Assembly (NCBI GenBank): GCA_051251725.1
Contig: JBPOFN010000019.1
Coordinates: 15,842-79,841, forward strand
Direction: 5' to 3'
DNA: 64,000 nucleotides
Source of the DNA: JALZUE01 sp051251725
GTDB taxonomy: Bacteria; Pseudomonadota; Gammaproteobacteria; Enterobacterales; Alteromonadaceae
Part shown: positions 35,416-45,612 of the stretch, piece by piece
How the letters are laid out: every line of letters starts with the position of its first letter
Numbering within the stretch: the stretch's first letter is position 1
Translations under genes and position numbers: made by a program
The notes under the pieces: generated by a model
Database searches by the model: none
What the model saw: the letters and a program-made list of their open reading frames with translations, nothing else
What the model was told of the DNA's origin: nothing

Positions 35416-35875
35416 TACAATTCCTCTTCATTCTAATTGGTATAGCCCTAAGGCTTAATTACTAGCCTTTACTATTCGTATTTTAGTAGTATTTTTACTA
35501 CTTACATTATCTATTGGCTAATAACTTACGATACGTATAAAGCACTGAAGGTGCGTTTACGACGTATTCAATTAATATTTAATTGAGCCTTAAACTATTA
35601 CCTAGCAACCCTGCACAGCTTGACGAAATTATTACCCTACGTTCCCTTAATCCAGCTTTTTATTTATCTATAATAGCTCTCACTAAAAGGGGCGCAAATC
35701 TTAAATTTATTTGGTATAAAAGCAACTGTTTTTTTATACCTTTTACGCTTTATTTTCACTTAAATTGATAACTTAAGATAAAAACAATAAAAATGACCAT
35801 TGAACAGAGCCGAATCGATTTAAATCATGGTATCTCACCTATTAGCGCAAGTGATTTATGTCATTTTTTAGCCAA

Positions 35876-35903
35876 TAAAAAAGTGAGCTTATTGCTCACT
35901 TTT
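35876..35903 (-). terminator. intrinsic terminator after the PAS-PAS chemoreceptor gene
   Basis: Stem AAAAGTGAGC / GCTCACTTTT with a 5-base loop; read on the minus strand it is followed by TTTTATT. It lies 32 bases past the chemoreceptor stop. The rest of 35416-35934 (519 bases) holds the upstream region of the carboxynorspermidine dehydrogenase gene and no convincing gene; a 61-codon frame at 35583-35768 is composition-driven. Confidence 0.85.
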
Positions 35904-35934
35904 CAGTATCATCCAAAGCTCAAGATATTATGAG

Positions 35935-37239
35935 TTATTGTAGTCTGTCAACAGCAGCACTAATACCCTTCATACCCGAGTTAATTTCCCTAAAGATGCC
36001 ATCAACTTGAGTAATGAGTGTAGTACCTGATTTTGCTTTCTCTTGTGTTTCGATAATATCTTCAGCTAGTTTAGTTGAGATTGTTGCATTGTTTTTAACG
36101 ACATTTGAGATTTCAGCTGTCGATGCACTGGTTCTTGAAGCTAATTGCCTTACTTCATCTGCTACCACAGCAAAACCTCGTCCTTGCTCACCTGCACGCG
36201 CCGCTTCTATCGCCGCATTTAAAGCGAGTAAGTTGGTTTGATCAGCAATAGAGGAGATAGTACTTACGATATTGGTTATTTTTTCAGATTGCTCGTGTAA
36301 TTCTGTAATATTCTGTGCGACCACTTCAACATTGGCCGTAATATCATCCATAATAGCAACACTTTGCGCTAACACATCTTTCGCTTGCTCTGACACTTGC
36401 TCTGTTTCTGATGCTGTAGAATAAACAGCCTCAGAAGCTCCCATAATATTAACTGTACGTTCAGTGACATCAGTTGCAAATTTAACAATACGTATCAATT
36501 TACCTTCATCGTCAACAATGGGATTGTAACTTGCTTCCAGCCATAAAATATTACCCAAGGCATCTTTACGTTCAAACAACCCTTGAACAAATTCACCGCT
36601 ATTAAGTTTCGACCAAAACTTGTTATATTCATTACTGCCTGTTAACTCGGCTGAGCAGAATATTTTATGATGGCGGCCTTTAATATCTGATAACTTGTAA
36701 CCTACTGTATTTAAAAAGTTATCATTCGCGTCTATAATCGTTCCATCTAATTCAAATGAAATACTCGCTGTTGAACGGTCTAGAGCTGCTAAAATGCCAT
36801 TTTGAATGTTTGATTTTTCAACAAAGTCAGTAATATCACTGGCTATTTTAACTACTGATTGAATTTTCTCGTCGTCATCTTTAACGGCGTTATAACTCGC
36901 CTCTAACCATAGTGGGGAACCATTTTTAGTAAAACGTAAAAATCGATCACTCATCGATTTTCCTGTCGCTAATTGCTGCCAAAAGTTTTTATATTCACTT
37001 GATTGAGTGTAGGCGTTATCGCAAAAAATACGGTGATGCTGCCCTTTGATTTCATCAATAGTGTAACCAACGGTAGCTAAAAAATTGTCGTTTGCATCTA
37101 AGACTTTGCCATCCGGGGTAAACTCAATAAAGGCAACAGAGTTTTTTAAACTCTCTAAGATATGATGTGACTTATTCGCGGCTTGCTGCTCTGGTGAAGG
37201 TATGCTTTCAATAACTTCCCTTTTACTAAAGAATCCCAT
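35935..37239 (-). CDS. soluble PAS-PAS methyl-accepting chemotaxis protein (BdlA-like)
   Basis: A 434-residue cytosolic receptor without membrane helices. Two PAS domains (about 28-135 and 145-255) are near duplicates, sharing ANDNFL-TVGY, IKG-HH-IFC and LWLEASYN. A short signalling domain follows (about 270-430) with the hairpin tip QTNLLALNAAIEAARAGEQGRGFAVVADEVRQLASR. The layout matches Pseudomonas BdlA, which controls biofilm dispersal, and aerotaxis-type receptors. The HH-IFC segment may mark a cofactor or redox site. Single gene with its own terminator. Confidence 0.92.
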   Translation of the reverse strand: MGFFSKREVIESIPSPEQQAANKSHHILESLKNSVAFIEFTPDGKVLDANDNFLATVGYTIDEIKGQHHRIFCDNAYTQSSEYKNFWQQLATGKSMSDRFLRFTKNGSPLWLEASYNAVKDDDEKIQSVVKIASDITDFVEKSNIQNGILAALDRSTASISFELDGTIIDANDNFLNTVGYKLSDIKGRHHKIFCSAELTGSNEYNKFWSKLNSGEFVQGLFERKDALGNILWLEASYNPIVDDEGKLIRIVKFATDVTERTVNIMGASEAVYSTASETEQVSEQAKDVLAQSVAIMDDITANVEVVAQNITELHEQSEKITNIVSTISSIADQTNLLALNAAIEAARAGEQGRGFAVVADEVRQLASRTSASTAEISNVVKNNATISTKLAEDIIETQEKAKSGTTLITQVDGIFREINSGMKGISAAVDRLQ

Positions 37240-37546
37240 ATAACCTCCAGTTAACTGATAAACAACTTTTATTTCCCATACTATATAAACTTATAAAAAC
37301 TCATTTGTAAATTAGAAGTTAGAATAAATGGCATTTATTTTAACTTTAGCGCACCTGACAAACTTGGTAGCTATCTTTAATTTTTTATTTCACCTTAGTT
37401 CGGGTTATTTAAAAGTATAATTAGCTGAATGTCGGCTACAGCAGTGGTCATTTTTAATGATAATACACTAGGCTTGATATTTCTGGGGAGGATTTATTTT
37501 ATAACGCAGCCATAAAAAGACTGCATCTTGGGAAGATGAAAACAGG

Positions 37547-37597
37547 AGGTAAGTTTACCTGTAGATAAGCTTATATTTTGAGATTATATTTTGAGAT
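37547..37597. repeat. palindrome and 13-bp tandem repeat downstream of rhlE
   Basis: AGGTAA-GT-TTACCT is a palindrome at 37547-37560. TATATTTTGAGAT is then repeated exactly at 37572-37584 and 37585-37597, the second copy reaching the rhlE stop codon. The rest of 37240-37596 (357 bases) has no gene that I can see. Confidence 0.7.
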
Positions 37598-38994
37598 TAT
37601 AAAATAATCTTTCTACGCTTATTGCCTAGCGGCTTGTTGTCTGTGCGCGTGCTTTCAGGGCGAGTATTATCGATGCGCTTACTGTCAGAGCCCTTTTTGA
37701 CATTTGTTTTTTTGTGTGTGGTGTTTTTGTTAGCAGGCCTGACAGCTTTATTTTTCGAAAAACTGTCATTCGAACGTCGACTTTCTGAGGTGTTGTTTGA
37801 ATTATTATTGTTCGATGCACGATGTTTCGAGATAAAACCTAATTTTGAAACCGGTAGCTCTTTTGTCACCGGGAATTCTTCAATCTCTTTTCTGGTAAGA
37901 ACGTGCCCTAACTGACTTTCAATCGCACATAGCTCTCGAAAGTTGTCTTTAGAGACTAATGATATCGCTTCACCACTTGCTCCTGCTCGGCCTGTTCGGC
38001 CAATACGGTGAATATATTCGTCCGCTTGTGCTGGTAAGTCATAATTAACGACGCGATCAAGATCATAAATATCTAAGCCACGTGAGGCAATGCCAGTAGA
38101 GACTAAATACTTTATTTTACCTGATTTAAAGTCCGCTAATATTTGCTCACGTACACCTTGCGCTCTACCGCCATGAATAGAGTCCGCTTTAATACCACGC
38201 TTTTCTAACTGGCTTACTAATTTAGCCGCGCCGTGTTTAGTGGCAATAAAAATCAGCGCTTGTTGCCACTTTTGCTCAGTAATTAAATGGCTTAGTAAGG
38301 CTGACTTTTTATCTTTATCAACCGCAACTAACCATTGCTCAATTTTCGGGATATTAGCAATGTCAGGTTCAATCGCCACTTCAACGGCATCTGAAATCGC
38401 TCTTTTGGCTAAACCACGAACATCTTTTGAAATAGTGGCGGAAAATAATAAATTTTGACGCTGTTCAGGTAGACGTTCAATAATTTTATTAATGTCGTCA
38501 ATAAAGCCCATGTCGAGCATTCTATCGGCTTCATCTAAGACTAAAACTTGTAACTCATCAAAGTGCAATGCCCGTTGATGTGCCATATCAATTAAACGGC
38601 CAGGCGTAGCGACAACTATATCAACACCATAAATTAGTGCCTGCTTTTGCGGTTCAGCATCAACCCCACCATACATCGCCATTGAACTTAGGTTTAAGTA
38701 TTTACCATAATTTTTAATACTGGCTTCAATTTGTATCGCAAGTTCACGGGTCGGGGTTAATATTAATGCTTGAATGCGTTTACCGCGTAATGTTTTATCG
38801 TTATTTAACAGCTCCAAGATCGGTAAAACAAAACTCGCTGTTTTACCGGTACCGGTTTGCGCCGCAGCAACAATATTTTTACCTGATAAAACAATCGGTA
38901 TCGCTTGCTTTTGAATAGCAGTTGGCTCGGTATAGCCTAATTCGTCAATCGCTTTTAAAAGAGGTTCTGATAACCCAAGTGTTGAAAACGGCAT
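37597..38994 (-). CDS. rhlE: DEAD-box ATP-dependent RNA helicase, RhlE type
   Basis: Unwinds short RNA duplexes, with roles in ribosome assembly and RNA decay at low temperature. The 465-residue protein has the Q motif (FSTLGLSEPLLKAIDELGYTEPTAIQKQAIP), AAQTGTGKTASF, PTRELA, VLDEADRMLDMGF, SAT and HRIGRTGRAG. The C-terminal ~100 residues are basic and low-complexity (Asn, Ser, Arg, Lys), typical of RhlE-like proteins. It is followed on the minus strand by a 13-bp tandem repeat at the stop codon. Confidence 0.93.
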   Translation of the reverse strand: MPFSTLGLSEPLLKAIDELGYTEPTAIQKQAIPIVLSGKNIVAAAQTGTGKTASFVLPILELLNNDKTLRGKRIQALILTPTRELAIQIEASIKNYGKYLNLSSMAMYGGVDAEPQKQALIYGVDIVVATPGRLIDMAHQRALHFDELQVLVLDEADRMLDMGFIDDINKIIERLPEQRQNLLFSATISKDVRGLAKRAISDAVEVAIEPDIANIPKIEQWLVAVDKDKKSALLSHLITEQKWQQALIFIATKHGAAKLVSQLEKRGIKADSIHGGRAQGVREQILADFKSGKIKYLVSTGIASRGLDIYDLDRVVNYDLPAQADEYIHRIGRTGRAGASGEAISLVSKDNFRELCAIESQLGHVLTRKEIEEFPVTKELPVSKLGFISKHRASNNNNSNNTSESRRSNDSFSKNKAVRPANKNTTHKKTNVKKGSDSKRIDNTRPESTRTDNKPLGNKRRKIIL

Positions 38995-39057
38995 TTCTTT
39001 CTCTCTTAACTAAAAACAATTGATGGTAATAAACAAACTAAAGTAAAAAACTAAGCT

Positions 39058-40662
39058 TTAAGCAACTTTTTGCGCAGCAAGTTGATTGGCAAGATATTCA
39101 TCTAATGAACCTTGGAAATCAATCAATTGCTTGTCTTTAATATCAATAATACGGGTTGCTAAACTTGAAACAAATTCACGGTCATGGCTAACAAATATTA
39201 ACGTACCTTCAAAATCTTTTAAGGCGTTATTTAAAGCATCAATCGCTTCAATATCCATGTGGTTAGTTGGTTCATCCATAATCAATACGTTGATGTCTTG
39301 CATCATTAACATACCGAATAACAAACGATTTTTCTCACCACCTGAACAGTTACGAGCTTTTTTATTCGCGTCGTCGTCAGTAAATAACATTCTACCTAAC
39401 ATGCCACGAACAGCTAAATCGTTATGACACGGACGACGCCACTGTGACATCCAATCCATTAACGTTAAGTCGTTTTCAAAAAAGTGACCACTGTCTTGCG
39501 GGCAATAACCTACAGAAGCATTTTCAGACCATTTAACCACGCCTTCAAGTTGCTCTAATTCATTCATTAAACAACGTAACAAGGTTGTTTTACCCACACC
39601 ATTTTCACCAATGATGGCAACTTTAGCGCCCGCTTCAAGCAATAAATCACCGTTTTTAAATAATATGCCATCGTCAAAACCGTGGCATAAATTTTCAAGC
39701 TCTAGCGCTTGGCGATGCATTTTTTTACCTGGAGCAAAAGCAATCTTAGGCGTAATTCGGCTAGATGCTTTTACATCATCTAGTTTAATCTTATCCATTT
39801 TCTTGGCACGAGAACTGGCTTGTTTCGCTTTTGAAGCATTAGCACCAAAGCGATTAACAAAGTCTTGTAATTCAGCAATTTCTTCCGCTTTTTTGGTATT
39901 ACCGGCAAGTAATTGCTCACGTAATAAACCTGATTGCGCTAAGAAGAATTCATAGTTACCTGGGTAAATACGTAATTCACCATAATCTATGTCTGCCATG
40001 TGCGTACAAACTTCATTCAGAAAGTGTCTGTCATGCGAAATGATGATCATGGTACATTTACGTTTATTTAACTCGCCTTCTAACCAAGAAATGGTATGAA
40101 TATCCAAGTTGTTGGTTGGCTCATCAAGTAACAAAATATCAGGGTTAGCAAACAAGGCTTGTGCTAATAACACACGTAATTTCCAACCTGGCGCTACTTG
40201 CTGCATTAAACCGTAATGAAAAGACTCTTCAATACCCGCTTCTAATAGAATTTCACCGGCGCGACTTTCGGCGCTGTATCCGTCCATTTCTGCAAACTGG
40301 CTTTCTAAATCACCAACACGCATGCCGTCTTCTTCGGTCATGTCTGGGTTTGCATAAATAGCATCGCGTTCTTGTTTTACTTTCCATAACGCAACATCGC
40401 CCATGATCACAGTGTCAATAACACTATATTCTTCAAAAGCGAATTGATCTTGACTTAAGGTACCGACTTTTTGTCCAGAGGTAATTGAAACATTACCTGA
40501 GCTTGGCGCTTGCTCGCCGCTAAGAATTTTCATAAAAGTCGATTTACCGCAACCATTAGCACCAATCAAACCGTAACGGTTACCGTTGCCAAATTTTGCT
40601 GAGATATTTTCAAATAAAGGCTCTGCGCCAAATTGCATGGTAATGTTCGATGTAGTTATCAA
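39058..40662 (-). CDS. ybiT: ABC-F family ATPase YbiT
   Basis: Ribosome-associated ABC-F protein; family members act on translating ribosomes. The 534-residue protein has two ATPase cassettes (GANGCGKST and GENGVGKTT Walker A motifs, two LLDEPTNNLDIHT / IMDEPTNHMDIEA Walker B regions) joined by a basic linker. It begins MITTSNITMQFGAEPLFENISAKFGNGNRYGLIGANG, almost identical to E. coli YbiT. No membrane domains. It lies 63 bases upstream of rhlE on the same strand and may be cotranscribed. Confidence 0.94.
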   Translation of the reverse strand: MITTSNITMQFGAEPLFENISAKFGNGNRYGLIGANGCGKSTFMKILSGEQAPSSGNVSITSGQKVGTLSQDQFAFEEYSVIDTVIMGDVALWKVKQERDAIYANPDMTEEDGMRVGDLESQFAEMDGYSAESRAGEILLEAGIEESFHYGLMQQVAPGWKLRVLLAQALFANPDILLLDEPTNNLDIHTISWLEGELNKRKCTMIIISHDRHFLNEVCTHMADIDYGELRIYPGNYEFFLAQSGLLREQLLAGNTKKAEEIAELQDFVNRFGANASKAKQASSRAKKMDKIKLDDVKASSRITPKIAFAPGKKMHRQALELENLCHGFDDGILFKNGDLLLEAGAKVAIIGENGVGKTTLLRCLMNELEQLEGVVKWSENASVGYCPQDSGHFFENDLTLMDWMSQWRRPCHNDLAVRGMLGRMLFTDDDANKKARNCSGGEKNRLLFGMLMMQDINVLIMDEPTNHMDIEAIDALNNALKDFEGTLIFVSHDREFVSSLATRIIDIKDKQLIDFQGSLDEYLANQLAAQKVA

Positions 40663-40928
40663 GAGAATTTCCTAGGTGTTGCTAACGGCCATTGAGACTA
40701 AACATTTAGTTAATTATTAAACCGAATAATCCGGTTAATAATCGTCTAAACAAAGCCCCAAATAATAAGGCGCGCATTATACAGGAATAATGCTTTATAC
40801 CCTACCCTAATATTACTTTTATGGTCATTTATTCGCCAATCAATTTTATTGTACTGTTAATCTCTCGATATAAGTTCAGGTTAACTAACAAAATCTTTTC
40901 GGGATATCACGCTTTTAACGGGTAAACT

Positions 40929-40967
40929 TAGCGATAAAACTCTCCGCACATCGGAAATTTATCGCTA
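40929..40967. other. structured inverted repeat between ybiT and a hybrid kinase gene
   Basis: TAGCGATAAA (40929-40938) and TTTATCGCTA (40958-40967) pair perfectly; inside the loop TCCG-CACAT-CGGA forms a second stem. No T run follows on either strand. It lies 12 bases past the kinase stop. The rest of 40663-40979 has no gene that I can see. Confidence 0.5.
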
Positions 40968-40979
40968 TGCTCTTCGGTA

Positions 40980-43900
40980 TTAACTATTTAACGGTTTATT
41001 CGTTTTATCTTTTAATGAATTTAATAATGACAATGCTTTTTCAAAATCGTATTGCGCAATGAGCTGTTCCATACTGGAGAACAGTTCATCTCCCAGATAA
41101 GAAAGTAATAAACTGGCATTGTTATCAAAAACTTTACTCGCTTCACAATCATCATTTATCAGGAGATTTGTCAGTTGCTCAAGTAGTGGTAATAGCGCTT
41201 TAACATCGATTGAAACTGTCGATAACGAAGTTCGCGAAGCCTTTTCGGGTAGCCAAGCCTGTAAATTAGTAATCATTTCAGAGAGTAACTTTTCGAATGG
41301 CGTAAACTGAGCAGCAATGAGTTCGTGATCCTGTCCTTCACGGCACATTTGTTCTAACTCCGCAGCTAATGCTTGTAAATCTATTGCGCCAATATTGCCA
41401 TTTACCGCTTTTGCATTGTGCGCTAATCTTTCCGCTGTCAAAATATCACCGCTATATAAAGCACTAAGAAAGCTTTCAGAAAAATCCTGCTGATTGTCTA
41501 CATATTTACGTAACATTGATAGGTAAGCTTTGTTTTCCCCCATGACTCGCTCAAGCCCTAAAGTAGTATCCAGACCATCGATAACGGGTAAATCAAGTTC
41601 GATATTAGCTGACACTTTTACTTCGCTTACTTCCAAAGCTAGAGGTCTATTGCCTGGTTTTATCCAAAGTATCAGTGTTTTAAAAAGTTCGCCTGGGTTA
41701 ATCGGTTTGGCTATATGATCATTCATTCCTGCCGCTAAACATTTTTCCTTATCTTGCACCATTGCATTAGCCGTCATCGCAACGATAGGGAGTGATTTAA
41801 ACTGCGGGATTTTACGGATTTCAATTGTTGCACTAACACCATCCATCACTGGCATTTGCATATCCATCAGGACAATGTCGTAGTCACGCTGATTCAGCTT
41901 ATCTAAAGCTTCTTGACCATTATTAGCAACTGAAACCATAAAACCAGCATTGGTCAGCAAACCAATGGCCACCTCTTGATTAAGCTCATTATCCTCAACC
42001 AATAAAATTCTCGAATCTTTTAGTGCCGCCAAGCCTTTATCAATATTTGAGCTGTGATATTTCTGTATACCACCTGCAACATTGACATCACCACCTAACA
42101 ATCGTATTACGGTATCAAATAAAATGGAGGGGTTAATCGGTTTGATCAGTACATCTTTCAAGCCAGAAAAATTAGCTGCTTGAAGCACTTCAGCACGACC
42201 ATAAGCAGTTATCATAACTAAACACGGTGCTGATTGTAATTTCAAAGCAGTTATTGCCTTAGCTGTTTCGATACCATCCATTCCCGGCATATGCCAATCG
42301 AGATAGACAACATCATAAGGATTCCCCGATTTCTCAGCTTGCTGTACGGCTGTAATTGCTTGAAAGCCATCAGCAACTTCGTCTACTTCAAACTTCATGT
42401 TACTCAACATTTCATTCAATATAGTTCTGGCAACTTCGTGGTCATCGACAATTAACATACGACGCCCCTGTAAACCCGAAACAGGAATTAAATTGTTCAA
42501 TTGTGCTTGCGCCTTACCAAGCCTTGCTGTAAACCAGAAACTACTGCCCTTACCAAGCGTACTTTCAACGCCAACATTGCCGCCCATAAGTTCAGCAAGC
42601 TGTTTAGATATCGCTAAACCAAGCCCCGTCCCCCCATATTTTCGACTAGTTGACATATCAGCTTGTTGGAAAGATTGAAACAGCTTAGATTGTTGCTCTA
42701 CTGTCAATCCTATGCCCGTATCACTGACACTGAATTGCAACAGTAACTCTTGCTTATTTTGCTCCAAAACATTGACTGATATCACTATTTCGCCATGTTC
42801 AGTAAATTTTACCGCATTGTTGGCGTAATTTATTAACACTTGACCAATTCGCAGTGAGTCGCCATTAAGATTGAAAGGCACATCTTGGCCAATATCAAAC
42901 GTTAACGCTAAATCCTTAGTTTCTGCCTTTTCCGATATTAAGCTAGAAACATTATCTAATACTTTGTCTAATTCAAAGTCTGTGTGTTCAATGGTAAGCT
43001 TACCTGCTTCGATTTTAGAGAAGTCTAAAATATCATTAATAATGCCTAATAAATGCTGACCGGAACCCTGTAACTTTTTAATATAATCGTACTGACGAGT
43101 AGTTAATTCTGTATTTAAGATCAAGTACGCCATGCCAATAATTGCATTCATCGGGGTTCGTATTTCATGACTCATATTGGCGAGGAAATCAGACTTCATT
43201 CGAGTCGCGCTTTCAGCTAACTCTTTCGCCGCTTTTAGCTCCTGTGCTGCTTCACGACTTGCGGTAATATCGACCGTGACACCATACATATCGGTGGCTT
43301 GTCCTTGGGCATTACGTACAACATGCCCCAAAGCATGTATCCAAACTACCTGGCCATCAATCGGACGTTTATAGGCATAAATACTATCAAAGCGCGGTAC
43401 TGTGCCGGCGACAGCTCCTTCAAAGTTTTCTAACGTTTGAACTGAAGCTTCTTTATTACCGAGCTCGACATTGCTAAACCATTCTTCCATCACCTTGTAG
43501 CGTAAATCTTCGCGTGGTGGATCGCCAAAAATAGCGGCCGCACGCTGTGACGAGTTGTAAAAGCCATCATCTGACAAAAGCGGAACATGCCAATAACCTG
43601 ATTGGGTTAAGTCCATCGCTTGATCACTCAGAAAATTAGCGAGCTGTAGCGTTTTCTGCCCTTCAATACGATCGCTAATATCACGTATTGAAGCACAAGC
43701 ACAGACCCCGCGACCACCTAAAGCAGGTAACTGGCTGAGCCCTATTTCAATAGGAAATTCACGACCATCTTTACGTAAACCTTTAAGGTCTTGTCCTGCC
43801 CCCATCGCTCGACTACCACCGGCTTTCATAAATTGATTACGTTTTTGTTCGTGTCCAGCACGGGCTGCCATCGGTAAAAGACAATCAACACTTTGCCCCA

Positions 43901-45443
43901 TCAACTCTCCTTGTTGATAGCCAAATAATTCTTCAGCTTTAGGATTACATAAAATAATATAGCCACTTTCATCAACCACTAACATGCCATCAGGTGCTGT
44001 TTCGACTATGCCGCGATACCATGCTTCTGTGTGCATTAATTCAGCTTGCTGTACTTCCATTTCAAGAGATTGTTTTTCAAGTAGTAGTGCTTGATCTTCC
44101 ATGCGCTGTGCTTGAATTTGAGTTTCTTGTAATAATGACTGGGTATGGAGACTGCTTTCTAAGAGCCCCATACTCACTCCTAAAATAGGAATTAAAGCCT
44201 CTAAAAAATCCAATTCGCGTGAGGTAAACGGTACAAAAGATGCTAACTCTATAACACCAATTAATTGTTCATTATGTAAAATAGGTAAAATAACAATCAT
44301 CCGCGGTGAACTTTCACCTAACCCCGAATTTATGTGGATATAATTTGTCGGTGGGTCTGTTAATGTGATGGTTGTTTTTTCCAATGCACATTGGCCTACA
44401 AGTCCTTCACCAAGTGCAATAACTTTCGCAAGCGCTTTAGGTTTTTGCACTCCGTAACCACCTAATAAGCGTAAGTTATCTTCTTCCTTTAAATAAAGTG
44501 TACCATGCCCTGCATCTAACAATGGGCAAAGAGCTGATAACAAACGCTGTGAAAAATCAGGAAAAGTACTCGCTTGTTGCAACTGAGTAGCAATTTCTGC
44601 TAAATGAGCCTTACCCCATTGCTGCGCTGTTATGGTGCGATAAGTATCTTGCAATTTTGCCAAACCACGTGCTATTTCACCGACCTCATTAGGATATGCT
44701 GTATAAGGAATATTCTCGTCAGTTTTTCCCATTGTTAAAGAGTTTATTGCTTGGCGTAACCCGATACCTGGCTGAACAATTGAGCGTAAGAGCAAATTAC
44801 CAACGATGACGCTAAATAATAAAGCAGTAATCATCAACCACAATCCAACCTGTTCTAATTGCTTACTTTGATTTTTTACAGCTGTAACTAGCAAGTGTGC
44901 GCTTTCTTCCTTGGTCAGTATCATGCGTTCAAGTGTTTGATTCACTAATTCACGACCTTGCCGAAATTGTGGGCTGAAATAAAAAGTAATGTGTTTTGGG
45001 GAGCTAGCTGAATTTAGCTCACTCAATTCAAGTACATGTTTAATATTGAGTTTATAATTAATAAATTGTTGTTCAAATTTTCCCAACATATCTTTATTGA
45101 GATCAAGTAGACCTTGTTTACGCAAGGCGTTGATTATAATTGATATATTTAGTTCTGTTTGAGCAAGTTGGGTTTTATAATGCTTGCGTTCTACGTCATC
45201 AAACGCCAATAAAATTTGATGCTGGCTAACTTCCATTTTTGTTAATTCGACGTTGAGCTTCTTAAGCTGAGAAATTCCCTGCAAATCTAAGTCGTACATT
45301 CGGGTTGTTTGAGCACTCATATCTCGAAGGGTTAGGATAGAGCTAATGCCTAAAAATAAGATCAACAGCAGTAAAGTGCCAAACCCCATCATCAAGTTAT
45401 TTTTTAATTGATGCCGTTCAAGCGATATCCCTAACTTTTCCAT
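40980..45443 (-). CDS. membrane hybrid sensor histidine kinase with GAF, PAS, two receivers and Hpt
   Basis: A 1487-residue multi-step phosphorelay kinase. Order: TM1 (about 17-39), periplasmic four-helix sensor, TM2 (about 200-222), HAMP, GAF (about 285-425), coiled coil, PAS (475-590), PAS-like (605-735). Then HisKA with SHEIRTP (His near 759), HATPase (870-980, GGTGLGLAIS), two receivers (995-1110 with LDWHMPGMDG; 1145-1260 with MDMQMPVMDG) and Hpt (His near 1342 in AHNAKAVNGNIGA). The signal is unknown. It follows the HD-GYP gene by 169 bases, suggesting a shared relay. Confidence 0.92.
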   Translation of the reverse strand: MEKLGISLERHQLKNNLMMGFGTLLLLILFLGISSILTLRDMSAQTTRMYDLDLQGISQLKKLNVELTKMEVSQHQILLAFDDVERKHYKTQLAQTELNISIIINALRKQGLLDLNKDMLGKFEQQFINYKLNIKHVLELSELNSASSPKHITFYFSPQFRQGRELVNQTLERMILTKEESAHLLVTAVKNQSKQLEQVGLWLMITALLFSVIVGNLLLRSIVQPGIGLRQAINSLTMGKTDENIPYTAYPNEVGEIARGLAKLQDTYRTITAQQWGKAHLAEIATQLQQASTFPDFSQRLLSALCPLLDAGHGTLYLKEEDNLRLLGGYGVQKPKALAKVIALGEGLVGQCALEKTTITLTDPPTNYIHINSGLGESSPRMIVILPILHNEQLIGVIELASFVPFTSRELDFLEALIPILGVSMGLLESSLHTQSLLQETQIQAQRMEDQALLLEKQSLEMEVQQAELMHTEAWYRGIVETAPDGMLVVDESGYIILCNPKAEELFGYQQGELMGQSVDCLLPMAARAGHEQKRNQFMKAGGSRAMGAGQDLKGLRKDGREFPIEIGLSQLPALGGRGVCACASIRDISDRIEGQKTLQLANFLSDQAMDLTQSGYWHVPLLSDDGFYNSSQRAAAIFGDPPREDLRYKVMEEWFSNVELGNKEASVQTLENFEGAVAGTVPRFDSIYAYKRPIDGQVVWIHALGHVVRNAQGQATDMYGVTVDITASREAAQELKAAKELAESATRMKSDFLANMSHEIRTPMNAIIGMAYLILNTELTTRQYDYIKKLQGSGQHLLGIINDILDFSKIEAGKLTIEHTDFELDKVLDNVSSLISEKAETKDLALTFDIGQDVPFNLNGDSLRIGQVLINYANNAVKFTEHGEIVISVNVLEQNKQELLLQFSVSDTGIGLTVEQQSKLFQSFQQADMSTSRKYGGTGLGLAISKQLAELMGGNVGVESTLGKGSSFWFTARLGKAQAQLNNLIPVSGLQGRRMLIVDDHEVARTILNEMLSNMKFEVDEVADGFQAITAVQQAEKSGNPYDVVYLDWHMPGMDGIETAKAITALKLQSAPCLVMITAYGRAEVLQAANFSGLKDVLIKPINPSILFDTVIRLLGGDVNVAGGIQKYHSSNIDKGLAALKDSRILLVEDNELNQEVAIGLLTNAGFMVSVANNGQEALDKLNQRDYDIVLMDMQMPVMDGVSATIEIRKIPQFKSLPIVAMTANAMVQDKEKCLAAGMNDHIAKPINPGELFKTLILWIKPGNRPLALEVSEVKVSANIELDLPVIDGLDTTLGLERVMGENKAYLSMLRKYVDNQQDFSESFLSALYSGDILTAERLAHNAKAVNGNIGAIDLQALAAELEQMCREGQDHELIAAQFTPFEKLLSEMITNLQAWLPEKASRTSLSTVSIDVKALLPLLEQLTNLLINDDCEASKVFDNNASLLLSYLGDELFSSMEQLIAQYDFEKALSLLNSLKDKTNKPLNS

Positions 45444-45612
45444 CTTGCAATCTCTCTTAGGTAACTCATAACTGATTTTTTACTCTGTTAAAGCAAACCA
45501 CCAGAATACATAGGAGTGTATACATCTTCATTCATAACACAGATGCTTGTGTTTTATCTTTAAGCTAAATACATATTAACGCTTACGTCTATTTACTATT
45601 TTTGTTATATAT

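Noticed and set aside
35583..35768. 61-codon plus-strand frame in the 35.4-35.9 kb gap
   Set aside because: No ribosome site, low-complexity hydrophobic end and no recognisable similarity; treated as noncoding.
37572..37597. CRISPR-like or attachment-site repeat at the rhlE stop
   Set aside because: Only two adjacent AT-rich copies with no integrase or mobile gene nearby; a simple tandem duplication.
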